From contig NZ_FZPC01000011.1 of the NCBI RefSeq assembly GCF_900187975.1, positions 1-64,000 of the forward strand: a DNA stretch of 64,000 bases, in the 5' to 3' direction. This DNA comes from Pseudomonas delhiensis. Lineage in GTDB: Bacteria; Pseudomonadota; Gammaproteobacteria; Pseudomonadales; Pseudomonadaceae. The position numbers and the translations under genes were made by a program. The notes under the pieces were generated by a model. That model saw only the letters and a list, made by a program, of their open reading frames with translations, was not told the origin of the DNA and did not search any database. Numbering within the stretch: position 1 is the stretch's first letter; each line of letters begins with the position of its first letter. Shown in pieces: positions 26,353-34,847 of this stretch.

Positions 26353-26859
26353 TTACTCGACAGCCTCAAACGCCTCATGGTACTGCACAGTCCCCGTTGG
26401 CAACCCGCCGGCAAATGCCTGCGCCTGGAAGTATTCCCGGGGCACTCCAGGCAGTTCCAAACTCGGGTGGGCCTTGAAACCGAAGCGGCCATAGTAGCCA
26501 GGATCGCCCAGCACTACGCAGCCAATGCCGCCGAGGCGTCGCAGTTCCGCCAGCGCTGCTTTCATCAAGGCTGATCCAATGCCCTGGCCCTGGCGATCCG
26601 GCCATACGGAAATCGGCCCGAGTCCGTACCAGCCACTTGCTCCCGACGAGATTCGGACCGGCGAGATGGCGACATGGCCGATGACCTTGCCCTCTTCTAC
26701 CGCCACCAGGGAAACGCTGAGTTGCCCGCAGCGGCGCAGGGCGTTGACGATGAATTGCTCGGTATGACTTGAGTGTTCTTCGTTTTCGAATGCCGCCGTG
26801 GTCAGGCGCGTGATGGCGTCGATGTCTTCGGGCTGTTCGTTGCGGATGGTCAGTCGCAT
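26353..26859 (-). CDS. GNAT-family N-acetyltransferase (YhbS-like)
   Basis: This 168-residue cytosolic enzyme begins MRLTIRNEQPEDIDAITRLT, the usual start of this group, so the ATG at 26857-26859 is preferred to the much longer upstream frame. The acetyl-CoA loop is visible as ISVWPDRQGQGIGSALMKAA (Q/RxxGxG/A), followed by GDPGYYGRFGFKAHP typical of COG3153/YhbS acetyltransferases. The acceptor substrate is unknown. It stands alone at the right edge of the accessory island. Confidence 0.9.
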   Translation of the reverse strand: MRLTIRNEQPEDIDAITRLTTAAFENEEHSSHTEQFIVNALRRCGQLSVSLVAVEEGKVIGHVAISPVRISSGASGWYGLGPISVWPDRQGQGIGSALMKAALAELRRLGGIGCVVLGDPGYYGRFGFKAHPSLELPGVPREYFQAQAFAGGLPTGTVQYHEAFEAVE

Positions 26860-27068
26860 GGCGATTTTCCCTTCAGTGTCCTGGTCGATGAGGCGGATGG
26901 CTCCCGGGTGTTCTCTGCCGATCACGACTGCAGTGCGATGGCCAAGGCACGTCGGGAACCATGCAGCTCGAGAGGTGGCCGCATCACTGGGATCCGCTGG
27001 CGACGAAACACGCATATTACCGCTGCGGCCCCTCCCTGGGCCGCTACTCCGCGGAACGTGGGAAGACC

Positions 27069-28835
27069 TCAGCCCCGCGCCAGCACCGCCTTGACCGCCC
27101 CCAGCAACAGGGCCTCGGCATCCGCCGGCGCCCCTTGCGAACGCCAGGCCACATGCAGGTCCGGCCGCACCAACAGGCAACCGTCCTCGTCTATCTCGCG
27201 CAGCCGTGCCCAGTCGCCGTAGCTGTCTTCGTAATCGAGGCCCAGGCCGATGCGGCGCGCCACCAGGTCGATGCCCAGTTCACGGGCCAGCGTCTCGGCG
27301 GCCTGGCGCCAGGCTTCGCCGCCGTGGCCGGTGAGCAGGGTCAGGCGGCCCTGGCCGCAGAGGTCGAGGGTGGACAGCTTGCGCCCGGCGGTGTCGTGCA
27401 GCCAGGCGTGCGGCAGGTGGGCGCCGGGCCAGGTGGTGGGGTGGAAGTAGAGTTCGCGGTCGCGGGTGTAGGCCGGCTCTTCGCTGCCGTCGGCCAGCAC
27501 CGCGCCGCTGCGGTAGCGCTGCCCCAGTTCCACCCCGTGGCAGCTGAACTGGTAGTGCTGCAGTTGGATGGCCTGTTCCAGGGCGGCGCGGCGTTCGCGG
27601 CCCAGCGGGCTGTCGGCGCTCAGTTCGTGCAGGCTGTTCCAGCCCTCGGCCTCGCTCTGGCCCGGCTTGAAGCCCAGGGCGTTGGAGATCGGCAGCATGT
27701 TGCGCACGCTTTCCATGGCCCGGTCCACCACCTGGCGGCCGACGGGCTGGCGCTCGGCGGAGTAGCTGTCCAGCAACCCGGAGCCGGCCTGGCCCTTGAG
27801 CACCAGGGCCAGCTTCCAGGCCAGGTTGTAGGCGTCCTGCACCGAGGTGTTGGTGCCCAGGCCGTTGGCCGGCGGGTGGCGGTGCACGGCGTCGCCGCAG
27901 CAGAACACCCGGCCCTCGGAGTAGCGCTGGGCGACCACGTGGTTGATCTGCCACTTGCTGGTGGCGAGGATCTCCACCGGGATGTCGGCATCGCCAATCA
28001 CCCGCCGCGCCCGCTCGATCACCGCGGCCTCGCCGAGGTCCGGCTCGCCCTGGGCGGGGTCGTACATGAACAGCATCACCCATTCGTTCCACGGGCGGAC
28101 GCAGATGAAGGTGCCGCTGCCCACCCAGTAGTCGTTGCCCGGCTGGACCATCCAGTAGAGCACGCCCGGGCGGCTCTCGCAGTAGCGGCGCAGGTCGGCG
28201 CGCAGCCAGACGTTCACCGCGCAGCCCAGGCCCATCTCGCCTTCCAGCGGGATGCCGAGCAGTTCCATCACCCGGCTGCGGGCGCCGTCGGCGCCGATCA
28301 TGTACTGGGCGCGCACGGTGAATTCGCGCCCGGTGCCGCGGTCGAGGATGCGCGCGGTGACGCCCTCCCCGTCCTGGGTGAAGTCCAGCAGTTCGTGGTT
28401 GAAGCGCATCTCGCTGCCCGCGCGCAGGGCCTCGTTGGCGAGGATCGGCTCCATCAGGTGCTGGGGGATGTTGCACATGGCCGAGGGGCTGGCCAGCTCA
28501 TAGTCGGACTTGCGCTCGATGGCGTTGCCCCAGGTGAGCAGGCGGCCCAGTTCCTGGCCGCTGAAGCTGGTGGCCCAGACGTTGTTGGCCATCAGCTCGT
28601 GGGGGCTGGCGGCGGCCACCACCTGCGCCTCGACGCCCGCGTCGCGGAAGACCTCCATGGTGCGCTGGTTGGTGATGTGCGCCCGCGGGCTGTTGGCGGT
28701 CCAGCGGTACTTGTTGACCAGCAGGTTGCGGATGCCATAGCGCGACAGCAGCAGCGAGGCCGTGAGGCCGGACGGGCCGCCCCCGACGATCAGGACGGGG
28801 ACTTCGATGACGTGGGAGGTGTTGTGCGGGTTCAT
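27069..28835 (-). CDS. FAD-dependent aromatic monooxygenase (TfdB/phenol hydroxylase-like)
   Basis: This 588-residue flavoprotein has the Rossmann motif VLIVGGGPSGLTASLLLSRY near residue 14, the mid-protein GADGARSRVME (DG motif) and CCGDAVHRHPPANGLGTNTS (GD motif). A thioredoxin-like C-terminal domain completes the phenol hydroxylase layout. It most resembles 2,4-dichlorophenol 6-monooxygenase-type enzymes that ortho-hydroxylate phenols with NADPH and O2. No ring-cleavage or chlorocatechol genes flank it, so it is an orphan monooxygenase here and its substrate is open. A GGAG ribosome site precedes the ATG. Confidence 0.88.
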   Translation of the reverse strand: MNPHNTSHVIEVPVLIVGGGPSGLTASLLLSRYGIRNLLVNKYRWTANSPRAHITNQRTMEVFRDAGVEAQVVAAASPHELMANNVWATSFSGQELGRLLTWGNAIERKSDYELASPSAMCNIPQHLMEPILANEALRAGSEMRFNHELLDFTQDGEGVTARILDRGTGREFTVRAQYMIGADGARSRVMELLGIPLEGEMGLGCAVNVWLRADLRRYCESRPGVLYWMVQPGNDYWVGSGTFICVRPWNEWVMLFMYDPAQGEPDLGEAAVIERARRVIGDADIPVEILATSKWQINHVVAQRYSEGRVFCCGDAVHRHPPANGLGTNTSVQDAYNLAWKLALVLKGQAGSGLLDSYSAERQPVGRQVVDRAMESVRNMLPISNALGFKPGQSEAEGWNSLHELSADSPLGRERRAALEQAIQLQHYQFSCHGVELGQRYRSGAVLADGSEEPAYTRDRELYFHPTTWPGAHLPHAWLHDTAGRKLSTLDLCGQGRLTLLTGHGGEAWRQAAETLARELGIDLVARRIGLGLDYEDSYGDWARLREIDEDGCLLVRPDLHVAWRSQGAPADAEALLLGAVKAVLARG

Positions 28836-29127
28836 GATCGTACTCCGTACTCTTGTTCTTGAAATCGGAAAGGTGCCCACCAGGGCGGGCGCGGTGGCCC
28901 AGCCCCTGCTCACGGATCGCGGGCAAGCCGAACCCGTGCCGCCTGCCATGGCTGCCGGCAAATACGAAAGGAAATGGGTACCGGGAACGGCGGTGCGCCG
29001 ATCGGCCAGCGGTCCCGGCGTCGAAGCTGAAGCGGCCTGGGGCGGGCCCTCCAGCGCGCTCGACGTCGCCGACGAGAACCACGGTAATTCCGCAACGATA
29101 CCGCCGGTAGTCCCGCTGAACGGCTCT

Positions 29128-29151
29128 CAGCGTTCCATTTTCTGAACGCTG
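29128..29151. promoter_or_regulatory. Inverted repeat upstream of the monooxygenase, operator candidate
   Basis: CAGCGTTC (29128-29135) and GAACGCTG (29144-29151) are perfect inverted copies separated by 8 bp in the 545-bp gap (28836-29380) between the leftward monooxygenase and rightward ribosomal genes. A related GCTGAACG lies at 29115-29122. Such GTTC-N8-GAAC dyads are seen at IclR-type operators, but no regulator gene is present nearby. The rest of the gap is GC-rich without a supported gene. Confidence 0.4.
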
Positions 29152-29343
29152 GACACCACACCGCCGATGACAGGAACAAGCCCCTTCACATGCGACCGCG
29201 CACTGGTCGCTGGAGCCGCTCCCCGCGGTTGGGCAACGACCGGAAACCGGGCCCACCGATGGATCGACATGCCCGCGGCAGCCTCCCTGGAAGGCCCGGC
29301 CTTGAGCTACCGGACGTGTGGCGTTGCGAACTCTTCTCGATTA

Positions 29344-29362
29344 AATGTAATATTATTACATT
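29344..29362. promoter_or_regulatory. Zur-box-like palindrome upstream of L31B/L36B
   Basis: AATGTAATATTATTACATT has 8-bp arms (AATGTAAT / ATTACATT) around ATT. It is close to the enterobacterial Zur consensus half-site AATGTTATA and lies 18 bp before the L31B start. Zinc-repressed control of the zinc-free ribosomal paralogues is established in P. aeruginosa and other bacteria. Confidence 0.75.
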
Positions 29363-29380
29363 ACATACAGGAGATACCCC

Positions 29381-29644
29381 ATGAAACCAGGCATCCACCC
29401 CGACTACCGTCCCGTGCTGTTCCACGACACCTCCGCCGACGTGTTCTACCTGATCCGCTCCACCGTGCAGACGGACAAGACCTACACCCACTCCGACGGC
29501 AACACCTACCCCTACATGACCCTGGACGTGTCCAGCGCCTCGCACCCGGTCTATACCGGCGAGCAGCGCAAGACCAAGTCCGAGGGCCGCGTGGCGGGCT
29601 TCAACAAACGTTTCGCCGGCTTCGTCGGCAACAAGGGGGCGTGA
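29381..29644 (+). CDS. rpmE2: 50S ribosomal protein L31 type B (zinc-independent)
   Basis: This 87-residue protein reads [20 protein letters not shown], typical of the C-minus (YkgM/L31B) form. It lacks all cysteines, including the CXXC zinc ribbon of the main L31. Under zinc starvation it replaces the zinc-binding paralogue on the ribosome, releasing zinc. GGAG lies 8 nt before the ATG, and a Zur-like palindrome covers the probable promoter. The stop overlaps the next start by one base. Confidence 0.95.
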   Translation: MKPGIHPDYRPVLFHDTSADVFYLIRSTVQTDKTYTHSDGNTYPYMTLDVSSASHPVYTGEQRKTKSEGRVAGFNKRFAGFVGNKGA

Positions 29645-29793
29645 TGAAGGTCCTCGCCTCCCTGAAGAAAGCCAAACTGCGCCACCGTGATTGCCAGGTG
29701 GTGAAGCGGCGCGGCCGGCTGTACGTGATCTGCAAATCCAACCCGCGCTTCAAGTGCGTGCAGGGCCGGCCCAAGCCGAAGGTCCGGCGTTGA
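29644..29793 (+). CDS. rpmJ2: 50S ribosomal protein L36 type B (zinc-independent)
   Basis: This 49-residue protein, [20 protein letters not shown] followed by [20 protein letters not shown], is the YkgO/L36B form. The first cysteine of the usual CXXC and the C-terminal zinc ligand spacing are lost, so it should not bind zinc. Its ATG shares one base with the L31B stop (TGATG), making the two genes a coupled zinc-starvation operon, the same order as PA3601-PA3600. Confidence 0.93.
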   Translation: MKVLASLKKAKLRHRDCQVVKRRGRLYVICKSNPRFKCVQGRPKPKVRR

Positions 29794-30099
29794 GTTCCAT
29801 GCTGCATGTTCCAGTGATGCTGGCGCCCAGCTCTAGCGATGGTGCCTCCGCGAGGCGGTTGTACCGCAGCCATTTCCGTGATTGCGGGCCCCTGCGCTGA
29901 TGATTCTGACCCAGGCTGGAAGCTTGGGTCAGTAAGCGAACCCTCTTAGGGAATCCTGGTCGGCGCTGCTGCAGCGTAGGTCGGCGTACATCAGTGCAAT
30001 TCGGACGCATCCTACATCGGTAACCACAGAGCTTCGGCTACCCTCGCAAACCGCCGATGTTCTGATCGGGAGTGGATGATTCAATGCGAGGGATTCTGA
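29794..30099. other. Intergenic region with hairpin
   Basis: 306 bp without a gene. The stem CTGACCCA (29906-29913) / TGGGTCAG (29925-29932), extended inward by GCT/AGC, could terminate the ribosomal operon although no T-run follows. The remainder is moderate-GC sequence leading to the effector gene. Confidence 0.45.
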
Positions 30100-31959
30100 T
30101 TGAGGGCGCTAGTCTGTCTTGGAGATAAAACCACATACGGCGAAGTCATATCGGCCACGACAACCTGGTTCGAGGGCGACAAAGCCATTGCTCAAACGGG
30201 CGACCTCGCCCTATGCCGTAAATGCAAAGGGGCGTTTCCCATCTATGGGACGGCATTCGACTGGTCGGAAAAGCAGCCGTATGTTGCTACGGGCGATAGA
30301 GTCCTCTGTGGATGTCCGGACCACGTGGTGTATGGCTCAGCCACCCAATACACCACTGTCGCATCCAGCTCCATGCCCGCCTCTACCCAATCGAGGAGCG
30401 TCAACGCGCCTGCCCCGTCGCCCGCCGGTGGCGCAATGCCGCCCGCCGCTGCGCCATTGAAAGCCGCCCCCAGGCCAGCTACGAACAGCCTCGCGGAAGA
30501 GGAGGAAGAAGAGGAAGAACTGGAGGACACCGGCATTACCTTGCGCCTGGGCCTGTTCTTCGATGGCACCGGAGACAATGCGCAGAACGTCCAGCTCGGG
30601 GCGCAATGCCAGGCTGGTGAGCTGGGCTACAGCGCTGAGGATCAGCAGGCCATGTTGATGCGCTGCCGCGACTTCCAGCGTGACCCGCGCAGCAGTTATG
30701 GACGGCAACCGACGAATATCTGGCGGTTGTTCAACCTATACCGGGACGAACTCCAACAACCGCTGGACCGCGCGGCTGGAGAGGTTGCTCTACGGGTTTA
30801 TGCACCAGGAGTGGGTACCCGGACCAACGAGCCGGACGCAACCTTTCCCGATATGGCGCTGGGAACGGGCGAGCGTGGGGTGGAAGCGCAAATCAGCTTT
30901 GCTGCGCGGGAGACGCTGAAACGCATACGCCAGCTCGCTGGTAACAACCCGGCATTGCAGATCGCCTGTGTAAAAGTGGACTTGTTTGGTTTCAGCCGTG
31001 GCGCCGCCGCTGCACGGCATTTCCTCAATGACCTGGCACGTGACACCAAATCCTTGCTAGCCCAGGCCCTGCATGCCGGGAAGGCGCCGCTGGCCCCGGG
31101 CTTTCGCTGGCAAATCGGGGATGGGGTGCAAGTCGGAGTGCTCGGCTTGTTCGACACCCTGGCAGCCATCGGCTCCCTGGCCGATGGCTGGGACGTTCAC
31201 GACGCACGCAATGGCGGCCTGGAGCTGTACCTGGCCCCAGGCTGCGCCGAGCGCGTGATCCACCTGGTAGCCGCTGACGAGCGGCGCCACAACTTCTCCC
31301 TCAACAGCGTCGAGCCGGGGTTCCGCGATACCTACCTGCCAGGCGCCCACGGCGACCTGGGCGGCAACTACCCAGCGCTGATGGAAGAACGATTGCTGCT
31401 GACTCCACCCTATGTGAGCGAAGCGGACAAGGAGAGGCCCGACGAGGAAACCGAGGCCTATCGCCAGGCCGTCGCCGCGTTGGAACACTGGAACCAATAC
31501 GGGCTGATCGATCCTCGCCAGTCCAATGGCAGGCTCTATGTCGACTGCTATTCGATTCGCTCCACGGAAAGCCCCCTGCGGCGCAAGAATGTCTATGCCC
31601 AAGTGCGCCTGGAACGTCAGGTTCGTGGCGAGTATGGGCGTATTCCTTTGCGGATCATGCATGCATTGTCGGTGCGGGCTGGCGCTGCATTCAGGGCCAT
31701 CGACGATGCTGACCCCGATCTAGCCATTCCTGCTCCCCTGCAATCAATTGCCGAGAAACTGATGGCCAGCACCGGGCAAGGTCACTCGATAGCCCTGACC
31801 GCAGCTGAGCAAGAATTGCTCTGGGCCCACTATGTCCACCAGTCCGACAATTGGAACGTCTATCCCGGTATGAGCGGTGGCCTGAAGGTGCAGTTCGTCG
31901 ACCGCCCCGCTGCGTCCGGCGAACGGACCCGTCATCCCAATCGCAAGGGGTCCGCATGA
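30100..31959 (+). CDS. PAAR-domain type VI secretion lipase effector (Tle1/DUF2235)
   Basis: This 619-residue protein starts at TTG with GCGAGGGA upstream; no in-frame ATG precedes the PAAR domain. Residues 1-88 form a PAAR tip domain (CLGDKTTYG...CGCPDHVVYG). A proline/alanine linker and glutamate run follow at 100-143. Then comes the DUF2235 alpha/beta hydrolase: GLFFDGTGDN at 151-160, nucleophile motif GFSRG with Ser299, and GAHGDLGGNYP near 415. Tle1-class enzymes are phospholipases injected by the type VI apparatus. Carrying its own PAAR means it can ride on VgrG directly; no vgrG is in this window. The following gene is its likely immunity protein. Confidence 0.88.
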   Translation: MRALVCLGDKTTYGEVISATTTWFEGDKAIAQTGDLALCRKCKGAFPIYGTAFDWSEKQPYVATGDRVLCGCPDHVVYGSATQYTTVASSSMPASTQSRSVNAPAPSPAGGAMPPAAAPLKAAPRPATNSLAEEEEEEEELEDTGITLRLGLFFDGTGDNAQNVQLGAQCQAGELGYSAEDQQAMLMRCRDFQRDPRSSYGRQPTNIWRLFNLYRDELQQPLDRAAGEVALRVYAPGVGTRTNEPDATFPDMALGTGERGVEAQISFAARETLKRIRQLAGNNPALQIACVKVDLFGFSRGAAAARHFLNDLARDTKSLLAQALHAGKAPLAPGFRWQIGDGVQVGVLGLFDTLAAIGSLADGWDVHDARNGGLELYLAPGCAERVIHLVAADERRHNFSLNSVEPGFRDTYLPGAHGDLGGNYPALMEERLLLTPPYVSEADKERPDEETEAYRQAVAALEHWNQYGLIDPRQSNGRLYVDCYSIRSTESPLRRKNVYAQVRLERQVRGEYGRIPLRIMHALSVRAGAAFRAIDDADPDLAIPAPLQSIAEKLMASTGQGHSIALTAAEQELLWAHYVHQSDNWNVYPGMSGGLKVQFVDRPAASGERTRHPNRKGSA

Positions 31960-32600
31960 TGAAAGCAAGGCATTGGCTACTCATTACGATGCTCTATCTG
32001 TGTCAGGCAGGAGCAACGGAACCACCGATGCCGTTTTCCTCTTGGTACCTGGGGTTTGTGGCCCCGGACTATATGGATGTCTGGCTGGAAACGGCGGATG
32101 TCACCGATGTACGCGGAGCGACGTTCATGGGAGCCATGCAGGGAACCGTATCGATCTGGCAGCCTGAGAATGGGAAAGGTGATCCCACACGAGAACTGGG
32201 CCCCTACATTCTGGGGGCAGGAGTCAGCTTGTCCCTTGAACTGCCACAACGCCTGTTCGTGCGCTGGCAATCCCTGGTGGAGCCCCAGACCTACCGTGCC
32301 ACAGTGGAGATTCCTGACTCTGCCCGTGAGCTGATGCGCAAGCGTGAACGGGTCAACTGCCCCATTACCGGTTGGGCTGATGAGTATCGCGACTCCTTGG
32401 CAGTGATGCTGGCCCCAGGGGGTGTCGTCAAGGTCTGGGTCAGCGGTAGTTGTTTCCCGGCCACACCGGTCGCTCATGTTCAGGCCGAGGTGGAGCCGTT
32501 GGGGCCATACGGTGGGAAGTCAGGCGGCCGCTATCGCCCGTTGGAGCCCGCCGCCAAGGCCTATATCGAGAAATACGGGGTTCCCTATGGCTCCTGGTGA
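31956..32600 (+). CDS. DUF2931-type immunity protein for the Tle1 effector
   Basis: This 214-residue protein has an N-terminal signal sequence (about 1-19). The body has hallmarks of DUF2931 proteins: SSWYLGFVAPDYMDVWLETA, VRWQSLVEPQTYRATVEIP, LAPGGVVKVWVSGSCF and the ending YIEKYGVPYGSW. DUF2931 proteins sit beside Tle1-like effectors and are taken to neutralise them in the periplasm. No cysteine lipobox is evident at the cleavage site, unlike many relatives. The ATG overlaps the effector stop (ATGA), so the two are translationally coupled. Confidence 0.82.
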   Translation: MMKARHWLLITMLYLCQAGATEPPMPFSSWYLGFVAPDYMDVWLETADVTDVRGATFMGAMQGTVSIWQPENGKGDPTRELGPYILGAGVSLSLELPQRLFVRWQSLVEPQTYRATVEIPDSARELMRKRERVNCPITGWADEYRDSLAVMLAPGGVVKVWVSGSCFPATPVAHVQAEVEPLGPYGGKSGGRYRPLEPAAKAYIEKYGVPYGSW

Positions 32601-32616
32601 GCCGGGGGTCCGCCTG

Positions 32617-32950
32617 ATGAAAGCGTGGCATTGGTTACTCATTGCAGCGTTCCATATAGGCCACGTCGATGCGACGGAGCCGTCAATGCCTTTTCCTTCC
32701 TGGTATTAAGGCTTCGTGGCCCCGGACCACATGGATGTGTGACTGGAAACAACAGACGTCACCAATATACGGGGAGGCCTTCATACGGAAGCAATGCAAG
32801 GCGTTGTCTCCATATGGCAGCCTGAAGATGGAGCCGGTGATCCGACACGTGCGTTTGGGCCATACACAGGAGCTGCAATCGATCAGAAGCGGGTACCTAT
32901 GCCTGGCTTGCCGGATGACGCTAAAGACATTGGGAAAATACATAAGGTTT
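32617..32950 (+). pseudogene. Decayed second copy of the DUF2931 immunity gene
   Basis: Starting at ATG 32617 the frame reads MKAWHWLLIAAFHIGHVDAT and then FPSWY followed by TAA (32707-32709). Reading on in the same frame gives GFVAPDHMDV, a second stop TGA where the intact copy has Trp, and then EAMQGVVSIWQPEDGAGDPT, clearly parallel to the intact gene 17 bp upstream. The 3' half is missing after about 32950. This is a tandem duplicate inactivated by two nonsense changes and truncation. Confidence 0.9.
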
Positions 32951-32972
32951 GACTTCTGCAACCTTCTCGTCC

Positions 32973-33218
32973 TCAAGGGCCAAGATGACCCGCCACTCCA
33001 GGTTGCAGACGATTCGGGCAACCTGGAGTGGCGTATAGGTAGTCCCGTTGATCGTCAAAATACTTCTCTGCCTTGCGGCGTCTTACTTTGAAGCCCTTCT
33101 CTTCCAAGGCCGCACTCGCCTCGGTTGGTGATTTTTCCGCAAGCATCCAGGACTTCACTATCGCGTCGAATTCCGCTTGATCGAATGGATAGGGTTTGCG
33201 CAATGCAGGCGATTGCAC
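32973..33218 (-). CDS. Hypothetical protein (81 residues)
   Basis: A GTG-started leftward frame reads KPYPFDQAEFDAIVKSWMLA, then EKSPTEASAALEEKGFKVRR and a basic KAEKYFDDQRDY segment; the composition is protein-like with a probable helical, basic centre. No ribosome site or family is recognised, and the last 15 residues look unnatural, so it may be a truncated remnant left by the rearrangement that cut the immunity pseudogene. Confidence 0.35.
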   Translation of the reverse strand: MQSPALRKPYPFDQAEFDAIVKSWMLAEKSPTEASAALEEKGFKVRRRKAEKYFDDQRDYLYATPGCPNRLQPGVAGHLGP

Positions 33219-33427
33219 AAAGCCAAGCTCTCGAAGTCATGATGCATCCTTTCATCTGGGCCGTTGCCTTCAAGCATACGGGATATAACTTTTACCTTTA
33301 GGCACCCAAAAGCCATTGCTCGCTAACAGCTAGACGCATGCACATCGGGTATCTGCTAGGGATCGATAGTTGTCGCCGACTATGGTTCATCCTGGCCAAA
33401 GAACCTCAGTTCCCAGAACGTACCTGC

Positions 33428-34153
33428 CTAGCAACCCCGCTTGACTGGACGCTTTCGCCTGGCGCTACGCGTACAGCGTGCCACAGTCGATGGACCATGA
33501 CTCGCAATCGCCCCATCAATGCGCCAAACAGGCTCGGGATCGACTGCAATCAGGTAGCGGTCTGTCGCAATGGGTTGCTGATCGCGCGGAGAACCCAGTC
33601 GACCGCTTCGCTTCAATGACGAGAGCCACTGGGCGAACGCCTGGATACGCTCTGCATCATGGATATAGCTAAAGCCCTGTCGATTCTTGATGAGCCACGG
33701 AAACCGATCGGCGAAGCCCTGAATCTCGGGCATGGGATTGGCGGCGCCAAAGTACCAGAAGTGATCTTCGCCTTCCGCCAGATACACGGGACGCCCTTGA
33801 TCATTCAGAAAGGACTCCACGTCATTGTGCTCGGCAGAGGGCACACGTAGCCATCCGCCGCCCTCGCGAAAGTACAGGTTGTCGCCAGAACGCTGCTCGG
33901 GGCTGCCGCAGGGGTCGGGGCGCTTTTCGGGAAACGCCTTAAAGTACTCGTCCATGCTGAGTACCTCCGTCAATTGCATGGCATATACCAGCCGATGTCC
34001 TGTCGACTTGCTCGAATGACCGACAACCCAGTCCCCCGGCAACAGCCTTGCTTTCTTATGATTGGGCGTACAAAGCGCCAGCGAACAGACACCGAAGAAC
34101 GGGTTGGGAGCCAGCCCGGTGTCATGCGTCATCACATACTTGAGCAACTTCAT
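33428..34153 (-). CDS. Nmad2-like protein (nucleotide-modification-associated domain 2)
   Basis: This 241-residue protein begins MKLLKYVMTHDTGLAPNPFF and continues GVCSLALCTPNHKKAR and PGDWVVGHSS. The DTG-APNPF-G-C-L--C-P and GDWV-G pattern is the signature I associate with the Nmad2 family, which comparative genomics has linked to modified DNA bases in phages and mobile elements. GGWLRVPSAEHND, HFWYFGAANPMPEI and QWLSSLKRSGRLGSPRD follow the family pattern to about residue 195; the last 45 residues look like added low-quality sequence. GGGAGCGAG precedes the ATG. Biochemical function is not established. Confidence 0.7.
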   Translation of the reverse strand: MKLLKYVMTHDTGLAPNPFFGVCSLALCTPNHKKARLLPGDWVVGHSSKSTGHRLVYAMQLTEVLSMDEYFKAFPEKRPDPCGSPEQRSGDNLYFREGGGWLRVPSAEHNDVESFLNDQGRPVYLAEGEDHFWYFGAANPMPEIQGFADRFPWLIKNRQGFSYIHDAERIQAFAQWLSSLKRSGRLGSPRDQQPIATDRYLIAVDPEPVWRIDGAIASHGPSTVARCTRSARRKRPVKRGC

Positions 34154-34293
34154 GCACTCGCTCCCATCCCGTTCGCCACCCAGTCCCCGTCTCGGTTAGG
34201 CTATGCCATCGCTGACAACCCCTTGTCCCTTGGCCGCCGAGCGGCGTGTTCTGCCAGTCACGACCGACAGAGAACGGCCATTGCGTTGCGGCT

Positions 34294-34317
34294 GAGCCCC
34301 GATCCGGTTCGGGGCTC
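34294..34317. terminator. Perfect hairpin GAGCCCCGA/TCGGGGCTC
   Basis: The 9-bp stem (34294-34302 and 34309-34317) with a 6-nt loop lies between the Nmad2-like gene and the next rightward gene. No T-run follows. It may be a 5' leader hairpin of the gene at 34368 or a REP-like relic. Confidence 0.4.
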
Positions 34318-34367
34318 GAAGTCACTAAATTCGACAGCAGAACCCAGCCAAGAAGGAACTCGCCTCC

Positions 34368-34847
34368 ATGGCCTCCTCAGACAAACAGAAAAAGCGTGCC
34401 CAGCGGGCCAAAGCCAAGGCCAAGCAGAACCGCATGGGCAAGCCGAAAGCCAATGCCATCCATCCGCTTCTGGCCAACCCGCTGATCAACGAGCCGTTCG
34501 ACGATTTCGAACTCGACCTGAGCACCTTCGACTTCAAGGACATCCAGGAGAACGGCTTCGACCCGGTGTATTTCAGCGATCTGTTCGAGGCCATGAGAGA
34601 CGCAGAGGACATCAGTCTGCTCGCCATGTGCCTGGTGTTCCTGCAATACCCGGTGCTGCAGTTGGTGGTCGCCGAGGAACCGGAAGAGGCTACGACCGAT
34701 TTCATAATGGGCCTGCTGGTCGTCTACCGCGAGATCTTCCACGATGAAGACGAAGACATGGCAATGGCCTGGATCGAAAGCAACGCCTTCCTGAGCGCCT
34801 ATAACGAAGCGTCGGCGATCCTGCAGAAGAAGATCGCTCGCGCCTGA
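34368..34847 (+). CDS. Hypothetical acidic protein with basic N-terminus
   Basis: This 159-residue cytosolic protein starts after AAGGAAC. The first 30 residues are very basic (DKQKKRAQRAKAKAKQNRMG), then an acidic, leucine-rich helical body follows (DDFELDLSTFDFKDIQENGF, LVVYREIFHDEDEDMAMAWI). The charge split suggests nucleic-acid contact by the tail, though this is inference. The family is not recognised. It closes the accessory stretch before the EutR-type regulator. Confidence 0.7.
   Translation: MASSDKQKKRAQRAKAKAKQNRMGKPKANAIHPLLANPLINEPFDDFELDLSTFDFKDIQENGFDPVYFSDLFEAMRDAEDISLLAMCLVFLQYPVLQLVVAEEPEEATTDFIMGLLVVYREIFHDEDEDMAMAWIESNAFLSAYNEASAILQKKIARA

Noticed and set aside
19988..34847. 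Prophage or integrative element
   Set aside because: No integrase, capsid, tail, att repeat or tRNA border was seen; only accessory cargo and decay are visible.
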